Below, in pieces: positions 17,597 through 27,810 of a stretch of 64,000 nucleotides of DNA (the stretch's first letter is position 1; each line of letters starts with the position of its first letter). Source of the stretch: CAIVVT01 sp963757265. Its GTDB lineage: Bacteria; Acidobacteriota; Terriglobia; Bryobacterales; Bryobacteraceae. The translations under genes were made by a program, and so were the position numbers. Below the pieces are notes generated by a model. The model saw only the letters and a program-made list of their open reading frames with translations. It did no database searches and had not been told where the DNA came from. The stretch lies in assembly GCA_963757265.1 (NCBI GenBank), contig CAVWRA010000003.1, positions 62,001 to 126,000 on the forward strand, written 5' to 3'.

Positions 17597-18793
17597 ATGC
17601 GCGGAATCACGAGGCGGGAAGCGGTGACTGGCGGGACCGGAATCCTACTGCTGAAGCCGGGGACAGTTTTCAGCACGGCAGCCAATTCGACGGTCGGCGT
17701 CGGCATCATCGGAACCGGCGACCGCGGCCAGTATGTCGGCGGGCACATGGGGCGGGATGGACGGGCGCGGGTCGTGGCCCTCTGCGACATCTTCGACGAC
17801 CGGATCGAGCAGGCCAGGAAGCGCGTGCCCGGAGCGGCCGAAGCGAAGGTCTACAAGGACTACCGGCGCCTGCTGGATGACAACAACGTGGATGCCGTGT
17901 ATATCGCCACGCCAGTCTACTTACACCCGGAGATGTTTGAAGCGGCCGTCGCGGCAAACAAACACGTCTATTGCGAAAAGCCGGCCGGCACGAACGTGGC
18001 GGGCGTCACGCGCCTGATGCGGGCGGGCCAGAGGGCGGAGCCGGGCAAGACCATCCAATTCGGGTTTCAACAACGCTTCAGCCCGGAGTACCGGAAGGCG
18101 CACGAACTGGTGGCAGCCGGGGCACTGGGCGAGCCCAGGATTATGATGAGCTTCTGGATCCTGGGAGGGGTGCCGAATCTGAACGCACCCGCTGGCCTGC
18201 CGTGGCCCAAACTGGCCGAGGAAGAACGGCGCATCCGGATGTGGACGCAGTGGATGGAGCTGTCGGGTGGCGATATCGTCGAGTGCGATTGCCATGGTCT
18301 GGACACGCTCAACTGGTTCGCCAACGCGCACCCGGTGAAAGCCGTTGGTCAGGGCGGTCTGCGCTACCCGATCTACTACGGCGACGTCACGAGCGATCAC
18401 TACAACATCATCTTCAGCTACCCGAATGGCGCCGAAGGCTATCTCCTCAGCGCCAGGTCGACCTGCGGCTTCCGGGACGTCAAGGAACAGTTCTTCGGCT
18501 CGAAGGGCGTGCTTGAGACTGCTCGGACATATTACAAACTGCACGGACCGATTGCCGCCTCCGGGCTGGCCAATGACGACAAGCTGGATGATACGAGCTT
18601 GATCGAGAAGGTCCCCAGCAAGCGCGAAATCACTATTGACGCGGTGGAGGCGTTCTTCACGAGCATCGTGGAGGGCAAAGCGAGGAACATGTCGCAGGAT
18701 GCCGGGATCAGCACCCTCACTTCCATCCTGGGGCGTATGGCCTACGAGTTCCAGCGCGAGATCACCTGGGATGAAATGTTGCGTTCCGGGTGA
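17597..18793 (+). CDS. Gfo/Idh/MocA-family oxidoreductase with Tat-like leader
   Basis: 398 aa. A short Tat-like leader (ITRREAVTGGTGILLL) is followed by the NAD(P)-binding Rossmann fold (VGVGIIGTGDRGQYVGGH), the EKPAG catalytic-lysine motif (YCEKPAGTNV) and the C-terminal beta-sheet domain. The likely substrates are sugars, inositols or amino sugars. AAGGAGG sits 6 bases before the ATG. The leader element in front of it and the glycosidase genes behind it place it in sugar use. A conserved ECDCHGLDTLNWF histidine motif marks the active site in this Planctomycete/Acidobacteria subgroup. Confidence 0.85.
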   Translation: MRGITRREAVTGGTGILLLKPGTVFSTAANSTVGVGIIGTGDRGQYVGGHMGRDGRARVVALCDIFDDRIEQARKRVPGAAEAKVYKDYRRLLDDNNVDAVYIATPVYLHPEMFEAAVAANKHVYCEKPAGTNVAGVTRLMRAGQRAEPGKTIQFGFQQRFSPEYRKAHELVAAGALGEPRIMMSFWILGGVPNLNAPAGLPWPKLAEEERRIRMWTQWMELSGGDIVECDCHGLDTLNWFANAHPVKAVGQGGLRYPIYYGDVTSDHYNIIFSYPNGAEGYLLSARSTCGFRDVKEQFFGSKGVLETARTYYKLHGPIAASGLANDDKLDDTSLIEKVPSKREITIDAVEAFFTSIVEGKARNMSQDAGISTLTSILGRMAYEFQREITWDEMLRSG

Positions 18794-19043
18794 GTTGGCC
18801 CGAAGATGCCGAACTCTATTGGGATCGGCGGCAGCGAAGACTCGCTTGCAGCTGCGCTGCCAGTTCGAGGAGGCGGGACACGAGGCGCTGGGATCCAGCG
18901 CTGGTGCCGTACAGCCGTCTGGAACAGCCCAGCGATGAAATGGAGCTGGCGGGCACTGTCCGACTCCCACCCGCCTCGCTTGCCCCTTCCGAATCGCATG
19001 CGCCGATTCGTGACCTTGGATAGTGCTGCAAGATCCACGCAGG

Positions 19044-19096
19044 GCGGCTGGGTGTAGACTGAGCAGGGCTCGGGAGTCCAAAGTGGAAACCCGAGC
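19044..19096 (+). promoter_or_regulatory. Recurrent promoter/leader element, copy b
   Basis: GCGGCTGGGTGTAGACTGAG carries the TAnnCT box TAGACT. The following hairpin is the best of the set: GCTCGGG (19068-19074) pairs perfectly with CCCGAGC (19090-19096), and the inner TCC (19077-19079) pairs with GGA (19085-19087). Compared with copy a, one stem pair changes from C-G to T-A and stays paired. The glycosidase start follows 40 bp later behind GAGGAGG. Confidence 0.55.
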
Positions 19097-19135
19097 TTTC
19101 TGATCAACTGGCACGAGGCACAGAGGAGGCCGGCA

Positions 19136-21479
19136 ATGATACATCGTCAACAGTTTCTGACCAGCGTTGGCGGCGCTGTGGGAGCGGCCGCCGTGGATTC
19201 CGGTACTCAGGCCGCCGCGGACCCAAGGAGTGTTGCAACAACAATTCCTGAGAATCCTGTGTGCTGCAGCCAGGCGCCGGTCTCGCTCGTGGACTTCCGC
19301 TATTCGCCCACCGAATGGCAACACATCTTCTGTTTTCCCGGAGACCTGTGGAAGGGGGTGATCGGCGAGCGCGGCGATCTGCGCTACGGCCACCGCGGCG
19401 GGTGGGGCAGAGAAAAGTGCTTCCCCGAAGTGGTGGAGTTCTTGCTCAACGGCATGGGCCCGGATGCGGGGGTCCAGCAGGAGTTGGAGGCGCCGGGGGT
19501 GCCGATCATTCACACCCGCATCGACCGAGCCGAGGCCTATCTGGCGCTGACGACGTTTGCGACCAATCAAGCGGACGAGGGTCGCGTGGACAATGTGATT
19601 CTCGAGGTGCGTCCGCGGAGCAAAGCGGAAATCCACGCCTGCCCGATGATCGCGATCAGCAGCAAACGCGAACTGGCGCTTCATCCCACCCAACGCGAGC
19701 TGGCGGCAAATCCAACCGCCGAGTGGAATGGACTGTCAGGGGACCAGAACTCCGTGGCCGGCCAACGCGAGCTGGCGGCAAATCGAGCTGCAGCGATCAG
19801 CACGGTCCGCCTGGGCGGCGAGGGCGGCACATTGTTCATGGCCGCGGATGCGCATTTATCTGTTGAACGACCTGACCGGGACGGGGGTGAGACTGGCGCT
19901 GAACACGGGGCCGGCGACGGGCCACGAGCCGCTGCGGTACTTCCTGCGGTTCCCGCAAGAAGGCCAGGATTTGCAGAGGATCAAGGGCGGGCTCCGGAAT
20001 CCCGGCGCAATGCTGGCGGCGGCCAGGGCATATTGGCAAGCTTCGAAACCCTTCGAGGGCGAGGTGTCCTGGCGTCTACCGCGGCCTTACTCCGATTTCC
20101 TGGTGGCGTGCGCCCGCAATCTGAGGCAATTGCACTACGCGGTGAAAAACCGCAACGTCTTTTGGGTGGGACCGACGACCTACAACCACGTGGTCGGCCT
20201 GGCGCTCGTGGACTCGAACTTCATCCTGGAAGCCGTGCGTTACCTGGGTTACGACGCGGAAGCATGGGAACACGTAGAAGCAGAGTGGGCGGGGCAGATC
20301 GAGTCGGGGCAGGTGGTTGGCGCCGCCGGGGCCACGATGTGGAAAGATACGGCCATCGCCGCGTTCACGCTGGTTCGCCAATCGGAGCTCAGCCAGGATG
20401 AGAAGTTTCACGGCCTGCGGCCGAACCTGCTCGGGTCGTTGCGTTGCCTGCAGGCCCTGCGTGACAAAGCGAGCAACGAAGGCAGCGCCAATGGCCGATA
20501 TGGATTGCTGCCGCGCGGCTATGCCGACGGAGGAATCGAGGGGATTCGCTCCGAATTCACGAACACGGTATGGGCGCTGGCCGGCCTACGGGCCGCAACG
20601 GAGGCAGCCACGCGCCTGGGATTCCAGGAGTTCGAACCCGTACGCCAGTTCTATGGCGAGTTGCGCCAGTCCTTCTTCGCCGCAGCGCGCCAGGAGATGC
20701 GCCGGCATCCGGGCGGCTTCGATTACCTCCCGATGCTGATGAAGGAAGACCCGCAGTGGAGGGTCCCCGATGAGTGGGACCGGCCGAGACCGCAAAGCGC
20801 CCAATGGGCGCTGTGTCATGCGATCTGCCCAGGTTTGGTTTTCGATAAGAACGACCCGATTGTCAAAGGCCATATCGCGCTGATGCAAGCCTGCACACAG
20901 GAGGACGTTCCGGCCGAAACGGGCTGGATCCCGCACGAAGGATTATGGGCTTACAACGCGATGCACGTCGCGCAGGTATATCTGTGGGCTGGATTGCGCG
21001 ACTGGGCCGACTCGACATTTCATGGTTACCTGAATCATGCCAGCCCGCTTTACGCCTGGCGGGAAGAGCAGCCGTTGCGGGGCTCGGTGATCTCGCGCTA
21101 CGTCGGCGACATGCCGCACAATTGGGCCAGCGCGGAGTGCATACGCTATCTGCGCCACATGTTGGCCTTCGAAGACGGGCAGGAACTGCGCCTGCTGGCC
21201 GGCATCGGGGCGGGCCAGCTCGCGGCGGCTGAACCGTATGCGGTGATGGGAACCCCCACGCGATTCGGACGGCTGAACCTGGAACTGGAGCCGCACGGCG
21301 CGGGCTGGCGGCTGAAGTTCGAACGTGGCGCGGGACCGGCTCCCGGTGAGATTCAGATCCCCGCGATGCTGGGCGATCGTGCGCGGTTGTCCGGAGTCTC
21401 TGGCGCAAAATATCGCGCAGAGGGTGACCGGATGCTCGTCGAACCGTCCGCGCGTGCATGGACCGCGGAGTGGATCTGA
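19136..21479 (+). CDS. Exported six-hairpin glycosidase-like protein, one frameshift
   Basis: About 780 aa if a +1 shift near 19855 is corrected. An apolar leader (FLTSVGGAVGAAAV) suggests export. The N-terminal part is beta-rich (VDFRYSPTEWQHIFCFPGD); the C-terminal part is an alpha-toroid with repeated aromatic helices (WVGPTTYNHVVGLALVDSNF, ETGWIPHEGLWAYNAMHVAQ), as in six-hairpin glycosidases. Specific family and substrate are not assigned. An internal near-repeat of the RELAANP/RELALHP type occurs three times around 19670-19790, just before the frameshift, and may be a small tandem expansion. It is followed by the DUF5054 gene and GH27 in one direction. Confidence 0.65.
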
Positions 21480-21723
21480 GACAAACACGCCTTGTGAAGA
21501 GTACTGGAAGGAGGCAATGACACGCGACGCGCGGATTCTACGAGAGAGACGTGAAACTCAACCTGTTCCGGTGGTTCAGGAACTTTGTCGTCCGAGAGAT
21601 GTGATTGGTTGTTCGATTCGTGGCGCAGCGGGCGGGAATCACGCGTTGCGGGGACCTCGAGGGCTCATCAGCGCATCTGGCGCCGCGTGGAGAGAGTGCT
21701 TTGGAAGGGGAAGGAGTTAGAAA

Positions 21724-23837
21724 GTGAAAGACATCAGCAGGCGGGACCTCCTGAATTCGATGGCGCTGGCCGCGGGCGCTTTCGGCGTCCTGGCTCCGGG
21801 CCGTGCGTTCGCCGATCAGGCGCTGGAACCGCTCGTTCCCGACACTGAGGTGAAGCGGGTCCTGGTGATGTTCAAGTGCCACTTTGACGCGGGGTTCATC
21901 GATACGCAAGCAAATGTAGTGAGTTGGTATTTCGATCGATTACTTCCCCAAGGCGATCCAAACGGCCGCCGCCCTCCGGCAGGAGGGGAACGATCGTTAT
22001 ATCTGGACCACCGGCTCCTGGCTGCTTTACGAATACCTCGAAAAGGCCGCCGCAGCCGCAGCGGCAGCAGATGGAGCAGGCCATTGCAGCCGGGGATATT
22101 GCCTGGCACGCGCTTCCGTTCACCTGGCAGACGGAGTTCATGGACCCTTCGCTGATCGCCGGGGGGCTGGCTTTTTCGCGGTCGCTGGACCGCCGGTTCG
22201 GACGCACGACGACCGGCGCCAAAATGACCGACGTGTGCGGTCACACGCGCGCCATCATCGGCCCGCTGGCCGGGCACGGGAGTGAAGCTTCTCGATATCG
22301 GCGCCAATGCAGCCTGCACCGTGCCGGATGTTCCGCCGGTCTTCCGCTGGAAAGATCCGGCCGGCCGCGAACTGGTAATGCTCTATCATGCGGACTACGG
22401 CGGCATCGTCAAGGTGCCCGGATCGGATCTCGCCATCGATGTGGCAATGCAAGGCGATAACAGCGGTCCGCATTCCATCGAGGAGATTCGCGGGATCTAT
22501 TCCGGTTTGCGGAAGCGGTTCCCCAACGCGCAGGTGACCGCCGCCAATCTCACCGACATCGCCAATGCCGTCGAGCCATACCGCGAGCGGTTGCCCGTGG
22601 TGACGCAGGAGATCGGCGACACCTGGATTTCCGGCGTGCCCAGCGATCCGCTGAAGGTGGCGCGCTACCTGGAAGTGGCGCGGCTGCGCAGCGAATGGAT
22701 CGAGAGACCGGAAGTTTCAGGTGGGCGATGCCACCGATCGCGCGTTCCTGAGCAGCTTTCTTCTGGACGCCGGAGCATACCTGGGGCGCCGACATCAAGA
22801 CCTGGCTGGACTTCGACCACTACACGCCGAATGATCTGGAACAGGTGCTCGATCAGCCGAAGTACAAAGTCGTGCTATTCAGTTGGGCCGAAAAGCGGCA
22901 GGATCTGCTGGATGGGGTCGCCACGCTGCCCGCGCCGCTGCGCGCCGAGGCCACCGCGCGCATACGCGGGCTTGATCCCGTCGAGCCGGAAACCGCCGGC
23001 ACTGCGGCAGCATCAGGCCGCCGATCCGATCGACAACGAAACATTTCAAGATTGCGCTCGATCCACAAACGGGCGCGATTTGCCGGCTTGCACAGCAAGA
23101 AGACCGGCCACGATTGGGCTTCGCACCGAGCAGCCGCTGGCTTTGTTTTCCTATCAGACGCTGTCGAAAATCGATTTCGACCGCTTCATTGCCGACTATC
23201 TGACGATCCACCCGACAGTGGGCGGAGACGGATCTCGGCAAGCCCAATATCGAGCGATTCGGCGCAGAGAGCCGCACCTGGTTGCCCGTCCTCACGGACT
23301 GCCGGCACTCGAGCGATGCGAGTGGCCACAAGATCCTCGCCCAGCTCAAGATCGACGATCCGGAAAAGGAAAAATCGGGCGCGGTCGCGTGGCCGCAAAA
23401 GATGTACCTGGAATTGACGCTGCCCGATGCCGAACCGGTCGTCGAGATCAGCTTTTCCTGGTTTGGCAAGGCTGCGACCCGCATGCCCGAAGCATTTTGG
23501 CTCACCTTCCAACCTCCGGCCTCCGATCCTCACGGCTGGCTGCTGGACAAGTCGGGCAGCCTCGTTTCCCCGTTCGATGTCGTGTCGGGAGGCAACCGGG
23601 CGATGCACGCGGTTCTCGGCGGATTGCATTACAAAGGCCCCGAAGGCGCTCTCGCACATCGAGACGCTGGATGCGCCGGTGGTCGCACTGGGCGAGAAGC
23701 ACCCGTGGTACTTCACACGAAATCAGCCCGACCTCGCGAAGGGCTTCCACTTCAATCTCTTCAACAATGCCTGGGGAACCAACTATGTCCAGTGGTTTGG
23801 CGAAGATATGCGGTTCCGGTTCCGAATCGCGGCGTGA
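21724..23837 (+). pseudogene. DUF5054/GH38-like glycosidase, Tat-exported, with about ten frameshifts
   Basis: A GTG start behind GGAAGGAG gives a twin-arginine leader (ISRRDLLNSMALAAGAF). Pieces in all three frames line up as one DUF5054 protein of about 700 aa: VLVMFKCHFDAGFIDTQANV, AWHALPFTWQTEFMD, TTGAKMTDVCGHTR, LVMLYHADYGGIVKVPGSDL, GDNSGPHSIEEI, AEKRQDLLDGVATLPAPLR and a C-terminal HPWYFTRNQPDLAKGFHFNL. The HFDAGF motif resembles the zinc site of GH38 mannosidases. Nearly every shift is one extra base copying its neighbour, while codons between shifts look intact. Either a decayed gene or a patch of poor sequence. Confidence 0.7.
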
Positions 23838-23865
23838 AGTGAGACTGAATCAGGAGCAGCCCACC

Positions 23866-25419
23866 ATGAGAATTCGATGGCGAACCAGTTCGTATGCGGC
23901 GTTCATCGCACTCGCGATCAGTGCAACGGCAGCGGTCAGCGTGAAGTCCGCACCGCCTGCGAACCAAGATCCAGACAAGCCCCGGATCAACGGGCCGTCG
24001 ATCTATGGCGCGCGCCCTGGGCATCCATTCCTTTATAGGATTCCAGCAACCGGCAGGCGTCCGATGCAGTTTTTCGCGTCGGGTCTTCCGCAGGGTCTCA
24101 GGCTCGATCGTGCCACCGGCATTATCATGGGCGCGGTTCCAGCGCCCGGCACCGCCACTGTTGTTCTCACGGCTAGGAACTCGCTCGGAAGCTGCGAGCG
24201 AAGGTTCCGAATTGTCATCGGCAGCCAGTTGGCCCTCACTCCGCCGATGGGGTGGAGTTCCTGGTACATCCTGATGGCCTCGATGAACGACCATGACATC
24301 CGTGCACAGGCCGACGCCATGATCTCCTCCGGCCTGGCCGACCACGGCTATTCCTATATCGACATCGACGAGGGCTGGAACATCAAGCCTTCCAAAGCAC
24401 CCGGGAGTACGCCCGGACGCAACGCTCAGGGGAACCTGAACAGCAGCGATCGATTCCCCGACATGAAGGCCCTTACCGACTACGTGCACAAGAAAGGACT
24501 GAAGGCTGGTATCTACAGTTCGCCGGGACCGCTCGACTGCGGAGGGTACGCGGGCAGTTATGGGCACGAACAGCAGGATGCAAAGCTATTCGCAGCCTGG
24601 GGATTTGATCTTCTGAAATACGACAAGTGCTCGTACCCGGCCAAGGACAATTCTCCTACAGAGCAGCAGAAGCCATACCGGCTCATGGGTACGATTCTGG
24701 TCGGACTGGACCGTGATTTCATTTTCAATCTGTGCCAGTACGGCGATGGAGAAGTGTGGAGCTGGGCCCGCGAAGTGGGCGGGCATTTCTGGAGAACGAC
24801 GGGCGACCTGGGATGGGGGCCGCGAGGCGTTTACAGCCTGTGGGATAACATCGCCCGCGACCTCGATAAGCCGCGCGACATTGCGCAGTGGGCCGGACCA
24901 GGCGGATGGAACGATCCGGATAATGTGTTGATCGGCACTATTGCCTATGGTCCTTCTGATGACCTACAGCCCAGTGCTGATCTTAGGTACATGCCAGCGC
25001 CGCTAACTCCGGACGAACAGTACACCTATATGAGCTTCTGGAGCCTGCAGGCGGCTCCGCTCATCCTTGGCAGCGATCTCACGAAGCTCGATGGGTTCAC
25101 GCTGAGTCTGTTGTCCAACGACGAGGTCATAGCTGTAGATCAGGATCCGCTGGGAAAACAGGCCCAAAGAGTATTCACCGGTGGCGGGCTTTCAGTCTGG
25201 ACCAAGGATCTTGAGGATGGGTCGAAGGCCGTGGGTCTCTTCAATCTTGGGGATCGCGAAACGAAGGTTGTTGCCCGCTGGGATGACCTGGGGATCACCG
25301 GAAAGCGGCTCGTCCGCGACCTGTGGAGGCAGAAGGACCTCGGCGGTTTCGAGCGCGAATTCCAGGCGCGCGTGGCGCCGCATGGAGTTGTTCTGGTGAG
25401 AATCTCAGGGCAACAGTGA
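23866..25419 (+). CDS. Secreted GH27 alpha-galactosidase with He_PIG-type N-terminal domain
   Basis: 517 aa from an ATG behind AGGAG. Signal peptide (residues 1-30), then a He_PIG-associated segment (RINGPSIYGARPGHPFLYRI) and an Ig-like He_PIG fold, then the GH27 barrel from LALTPPMGWSSWY. The nucleophile is D253 in LLKYDKCSY and the acid/base lies in the WNDPD motif at about 348-352. A C-terminal beta-sandwich ends at residue 517. It cleaves terminal alpha-galactosides outside the cytoplasm. It starts 28 bp after the DUF5054 gene, so it belongs to the same transcript. A paralogue with the same architecture is at 38967. Confidence 0.9.
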   Translation: MRIRWRTSSYAAFIALAISATAAVSVKSAPPANQDPDKPRINGPSIYGARPGHPFLYRIPATGRRPMQFFASGLPQGLRLDRATGIIMGAVPAPGTATVVLTARNSLGSCERRFRIVIGSQLALTPPMGWSSWYILMASMNDHDIRAQADAMISSGLADHGYSYIDIDEGWNIKPSKAPGSTPGRNAQGNLNSSDRFPDMKALTDYVHKKGLKAGIYSSPGPLDCGGYAGSYGHEQQDAKLFAAWGFDLLKYDKCSYPAKDNSPTEQQKPYRLMGTILVGLDRDFIFNLCQYGDGEVWSWAREVGGHFWRTTGDLGWGPRGVYSLWDNIARDLDKPRDIAQWAGPGGWNDPDNVLIGTIAYGPSDDLQPSADLRYMPAPLTPDEQYTYMSFWSLQAAPLILGSDLTKLDGFTLSLLSNDEVIAVDQDPLGKQAQRVFTGGGLSVWTKDLEDGSKAVGLFNLGDRETKVVARWDDLGITGKRLVRDLWRQKDLGGFEREFQARVAPHGVVLVRISGQQ

Positions 25420-26027
25420 GCGTTCGGATCTCGCCGTCCAGAAGCAGGTAGCGTCTGCCGGCATCCTCGAAGGGGACGCGCTATGGCGCGTCGTGGGGAG
25501 CGGATGGACGGAGCGATTTGGGGATCAAGCGTGAAACCAGCGCCGGGCGCGGGCGGGAGTGGAGCGCTGGGGAGAGGGCTGGGTGTGCCCTCCTCCGCTC
25601 TGCCGCCTGCGCTCTGCGAGCTACAGAAGCCAGGTCGAGCTACGGCGGGGAATAGGGTGCTGACGGGACGGGACTGGACGAGCTTGAGGGCGGTCTGGAT
25701 GGCGCGGAGGCGGAGCTCGGCGGGGGTGGCGGGGTCGGTGATGAGGGCCTGGAGAGAGGCGCGGGCGATGGCGGCGAGGTCGGAGTCGGCTTCGGATTGG
25801 TGGCGGCAGAGGGCGGCATAGGCGGCTTGGAAGTCCTCGCAGTGGCTGAGCCAGCCGTGGAGGGTGGCGCGGTGGACGCCGGCCGAGGCGGCGGCGGCGA
25901 GGATGGGGCGTCCGGCGGCGAGCGCGGAGAGGGCCGCGCGCTGGCGCTCGGAGAGCCGCGCGGAAAAAGAGAGGAACAAAGCCGAATCCGACAGTGGTGT
26001 GGCAGAGTGTAGCGTTACGGTGGTCAT
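25140..26027 (-). CDS. HTH-containing protein of a dispersed repeat family, C-terminal end uncertain
   Basis: The N-terminal 130 residues from the ATG at 26027 look like a genuine protein: ARLSERQRAALSALAAGRPI, then a helix-turn-helix of the Hin/homeodomain-like type (AAAASAGVHRATLHGWLSHC), then helical DLAAIARASLQALITDPATP. This resembles small DNA-binding proteins such as phage terminase small subunits. Beyond about 25620 the frame becomes Pro/Ser/Arg-rich and finally runs antisense through the end of the GH27 gene, so the true stop is probably lost and the tail is not real. The first 60 bases plus the upstream region recur at 47.1 kb. Confidence 0.5.
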   Translation of the reverse strand: MTTVTLHSATPLSDSALFLSFSARLSERQRAALSALAAGRPILAAAASAGVHRATLHGWLSHCEDFQAAYAALCRHQSEADSDLAAIARASLQALITDPATPAELRLRAIQTALKLVQSRPVSTLFPAVARPGFCSSQSAGGRAEEGTPSPLPSAPLPPAPGAGFTLDPQIAPSIRSPRRAIARPLRGCRQTLPASGRRDPNAHCCPEILTRTTPCGATRAWNSRSKPPRSFCLHRSRTSRFPVIPRSSQRATTFVSRSPRLKRPTAFDPSSRSLVQTESPPPVNTLWACFPSGS

Positions 26028-26250
26028 GAGAAGACCGGCCTCCAACCATGAGGATAGCTGGCGGTGTCAATGGTTTTTCGCTTCCCATTCGCCTGCTAAT
26101 ACCAGTTGAATCAATGGGATAGGGGCATTGAAAAGATTGTGACCGGCGGCGCCCTCCTGCGCGCTGCCGCCTCCGCTCGGCGAGCTGCCGCGGCCAAGTC
26201 GCGCTACGGCGGGCAAGGGGAGTGTCGTGTCGAAATGTCGAATTCGGGGC
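25952..26250. repeat. Dispersed repeat of about 298 bp, copy 1
   Basis: This stretch and 47114-47411 are the same sequence at roughly 85-90 percent identity, in the same orientation. Shared blocks include AGACCGGCCTCCAACCATGA, AAGTCGCGCTACGGCGGGCA and GTCGAAATGTCGAATTCGGG. It covers the 5' end of the HTH gene on the minus strand and about 220 bp upstream of it. A shorter cousin of its Ala-codon-rich part lies at about 25588-25655. Confidence 0.75.
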
Positions 26251-26890
26251 AGTGGCCGTAGACAAGTTCCTCGCTGGTCAACCGGTCTAGTTGATGGGGA
26301 ACAGGCCGGAGACCAGATCGCGCCAGGTGGCATCAAGTGGTGCGACTTGGATCTGAAGTGGTCAGCGGCGGGTCGGAGACGCCGGCGTGGCGGCAGGAAA
26401 TCCCTGTAAAGTAACTACCGACATCGAAGGATATCATTCCTGGCGAGGAACTCTTCGCCGGCAAGTGATGAACTCCTGCTGGTAGGATTGCTTTGCGTCT
26501 TGTTGCCGCCTACCCCATGAATCGACCCCGACGCGGACCTGCAGCGCCCGTCCTGCCACTTTCCGCAAACGCCGTTTATAGGCCACTGACGCATTTCTCA
26601 GATGGTCCGTTATCCTCGCCGCAGTCTGAAGAGAAACCAGATGTCGCTGGGGCAAGGCAGAAAATTGTTCCTGACGGACAAATGAGGGGCCGGAAAAACC
26701 TACCGGCGCGGGAGGCCGCGGTGTGGATTGCAGCGCGCGTGCCGAGTCGGACCGGAGCATGTGAACCAAGCCTCTGGCGGCAGTGGGGCATCGATAACGC
26801 AGTACCCGCCGTCAGACGGTGGCAGACGTGCAATTCGGTCTGGTGCGCCGATTCCCGGCAGCATTTCCGATTTCCGGCTACGGAGGGGAA
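26251..26890. other. Intergenic region upstream of the phosphatase gene
   Basis: I see no gene with a ribosome site here. The stretch holds the inverted repeat at 26689-26707 described separately. GGAGGGGAA immediately precedes the phosphatase ATG at 26891. Confidence 0.4.
26689..26707 (-). promoter_or_regulatory. Candidate operator: 19-bp inverted repeat, copy 1
   Basis: Read on the minus strand: GCCGG-TAGGTTTTT-CCGGC. It matches the site at 31339-31357 at 17 of 19 positions, including both 5-base arms. It lies about 180 bp upstream of the phosphatase start. Two such sites on the two sides of one pathway suggest shared control by a DNA-binding regulator; the regulator is unknown. Confidence 0.45.
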
Positions 26891-27799
26891 ATGACACTCT
26901 CCCGAAAAGTGAAAACAAAGCCTCGACCGCAGCAGGCGCGACCTGATCGAACCAACCGCCGCTCTACCGGCGCCTCTGACAAAGGACCGCTGCAAATCGT
27001 GTTTACGGATCTGGACGGCTCGCTGCTCCATCGTGAAACGTACTCTATTGAGGACGCGCAGCCGGCGCTGGAGCTGCTGAAGCGGCGCAACGTGCCGTTG
27101 GTTTTCGTCTCCAGCAAGACCCGGGCCGAGATTGAGTATTGGCGGATCAAGGCCGGCAACTTCCATCCGTTCGTGGTGGAAAACGGCGGCGCGATCGTAA
27201 TTCCGGAGGGCTACTTCGATCGCCCGTCCCCGCGGCCTCGGCCGACGCAGCAGGTTGAGGTGGTGGCACTGGGCGTGGACTACCCCACGCTCGTGGCCGA
27301 ACTGAACCGCGCCTCTAAAGCGGTGGATTGTCCTGTCGAGGGATTCAGCGACATGACGCCGGAGCGCATTGCCAGCGAACTCGGACTTAGCCTGGAGCAG
27401 GCGCCGCTGGCAAAGCAGCGCGAGTTCGACGAGCCCTTCCGGATATTGAACGAAGACCGCGCAGGCGAACTGTTCCGCGAGATTGGACGTGCCGGACTAA
27501 GTTGCTCCGCTGGCGGGCGTTTGTTTCATGTCTTCGGACGGAGTGACAAAGGCACCGCCGTGGGGGAACTGATCCGGCGCTATGAGGCGGCTTGGGGCCC
27601 GCTGCGCACAATTGGTCTAGGCGACGGCATGAACGACCTGCCGATGCTGCAGCGCGTGAGCGTAGCGGTGATCGTGCGCTCGGAGACGGACGGCGAGCTG
27701 ACACGCTACCTGCCCCACGCGCTGCTGTCCGCGGAGACGGGCCCAGCGGGGTGGAACGAAGCCGTGCAGGCGCTGGTGGGCCACTATCGGGGGACCTAA
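26891..27799 (+). CDS. HAD phosphatase, mannosyl-/glucosyl-3-phosphoglycerate phosphatase family
   Basis: 302 aa from the ATG at 26891, chosen for the GGAGGGG ribosome site. After a basic, disordered N-terminus of 30 residues comes the HAD motif I FTDLDGSLL (D40, D42), motif II VFVSSKTRAEIE, the family segment HPFVVENGGAI and motif IV GLGDGMNDLPML. This is the MpgP/GpgP group (HAD-IIB), which dephosphorylates mannosyl- or glucosyl-3-phosphoglycerate to the compatible solute. It is convergent with an operon that includes a GpgS-like synthase, so glucosyl-3-phosphoglycerate, or a mannosylated form of it, is the likely substrate. Confidence 0.85.
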   Translation: MTLSRKVKTKPRPQQARPDRTNRRSTGASDKGPLQIVFTDLDGSLLHRETYSIEDAQPALELLKRRNVPLVFVSSKTRAEIEYWRIKAGNFHPFVVENGGAIVIPEGYFDRPSPRPRPTQQVEVVALGVDYPTLVAELNRASKAVDCPVEGFSDMTPERIASELGLSLEQAPLAKQREFDEPFRILNEDRAGELFREIGRAGLSCSAGGRLFHVFGRSDKGTAVGELIRRYEAAWGPLRTIGLGDGMNDLPMLQRVSVAVIVRSETDGELTRYLPHALLSAETGPAGWNEAVQALVGHYRGT

Positions 27800-27810
27800 C
27801 CGGCGCTGAG

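Noticed and set aside
22282..25419. A 1045-codon open frame joining DUF5054 and GH27
   Set aside because: It arises because the shifted DUF5054 gene happens to be open into the GH27 frame. GH27 has its own ribosome site and signal peptide at 23866.
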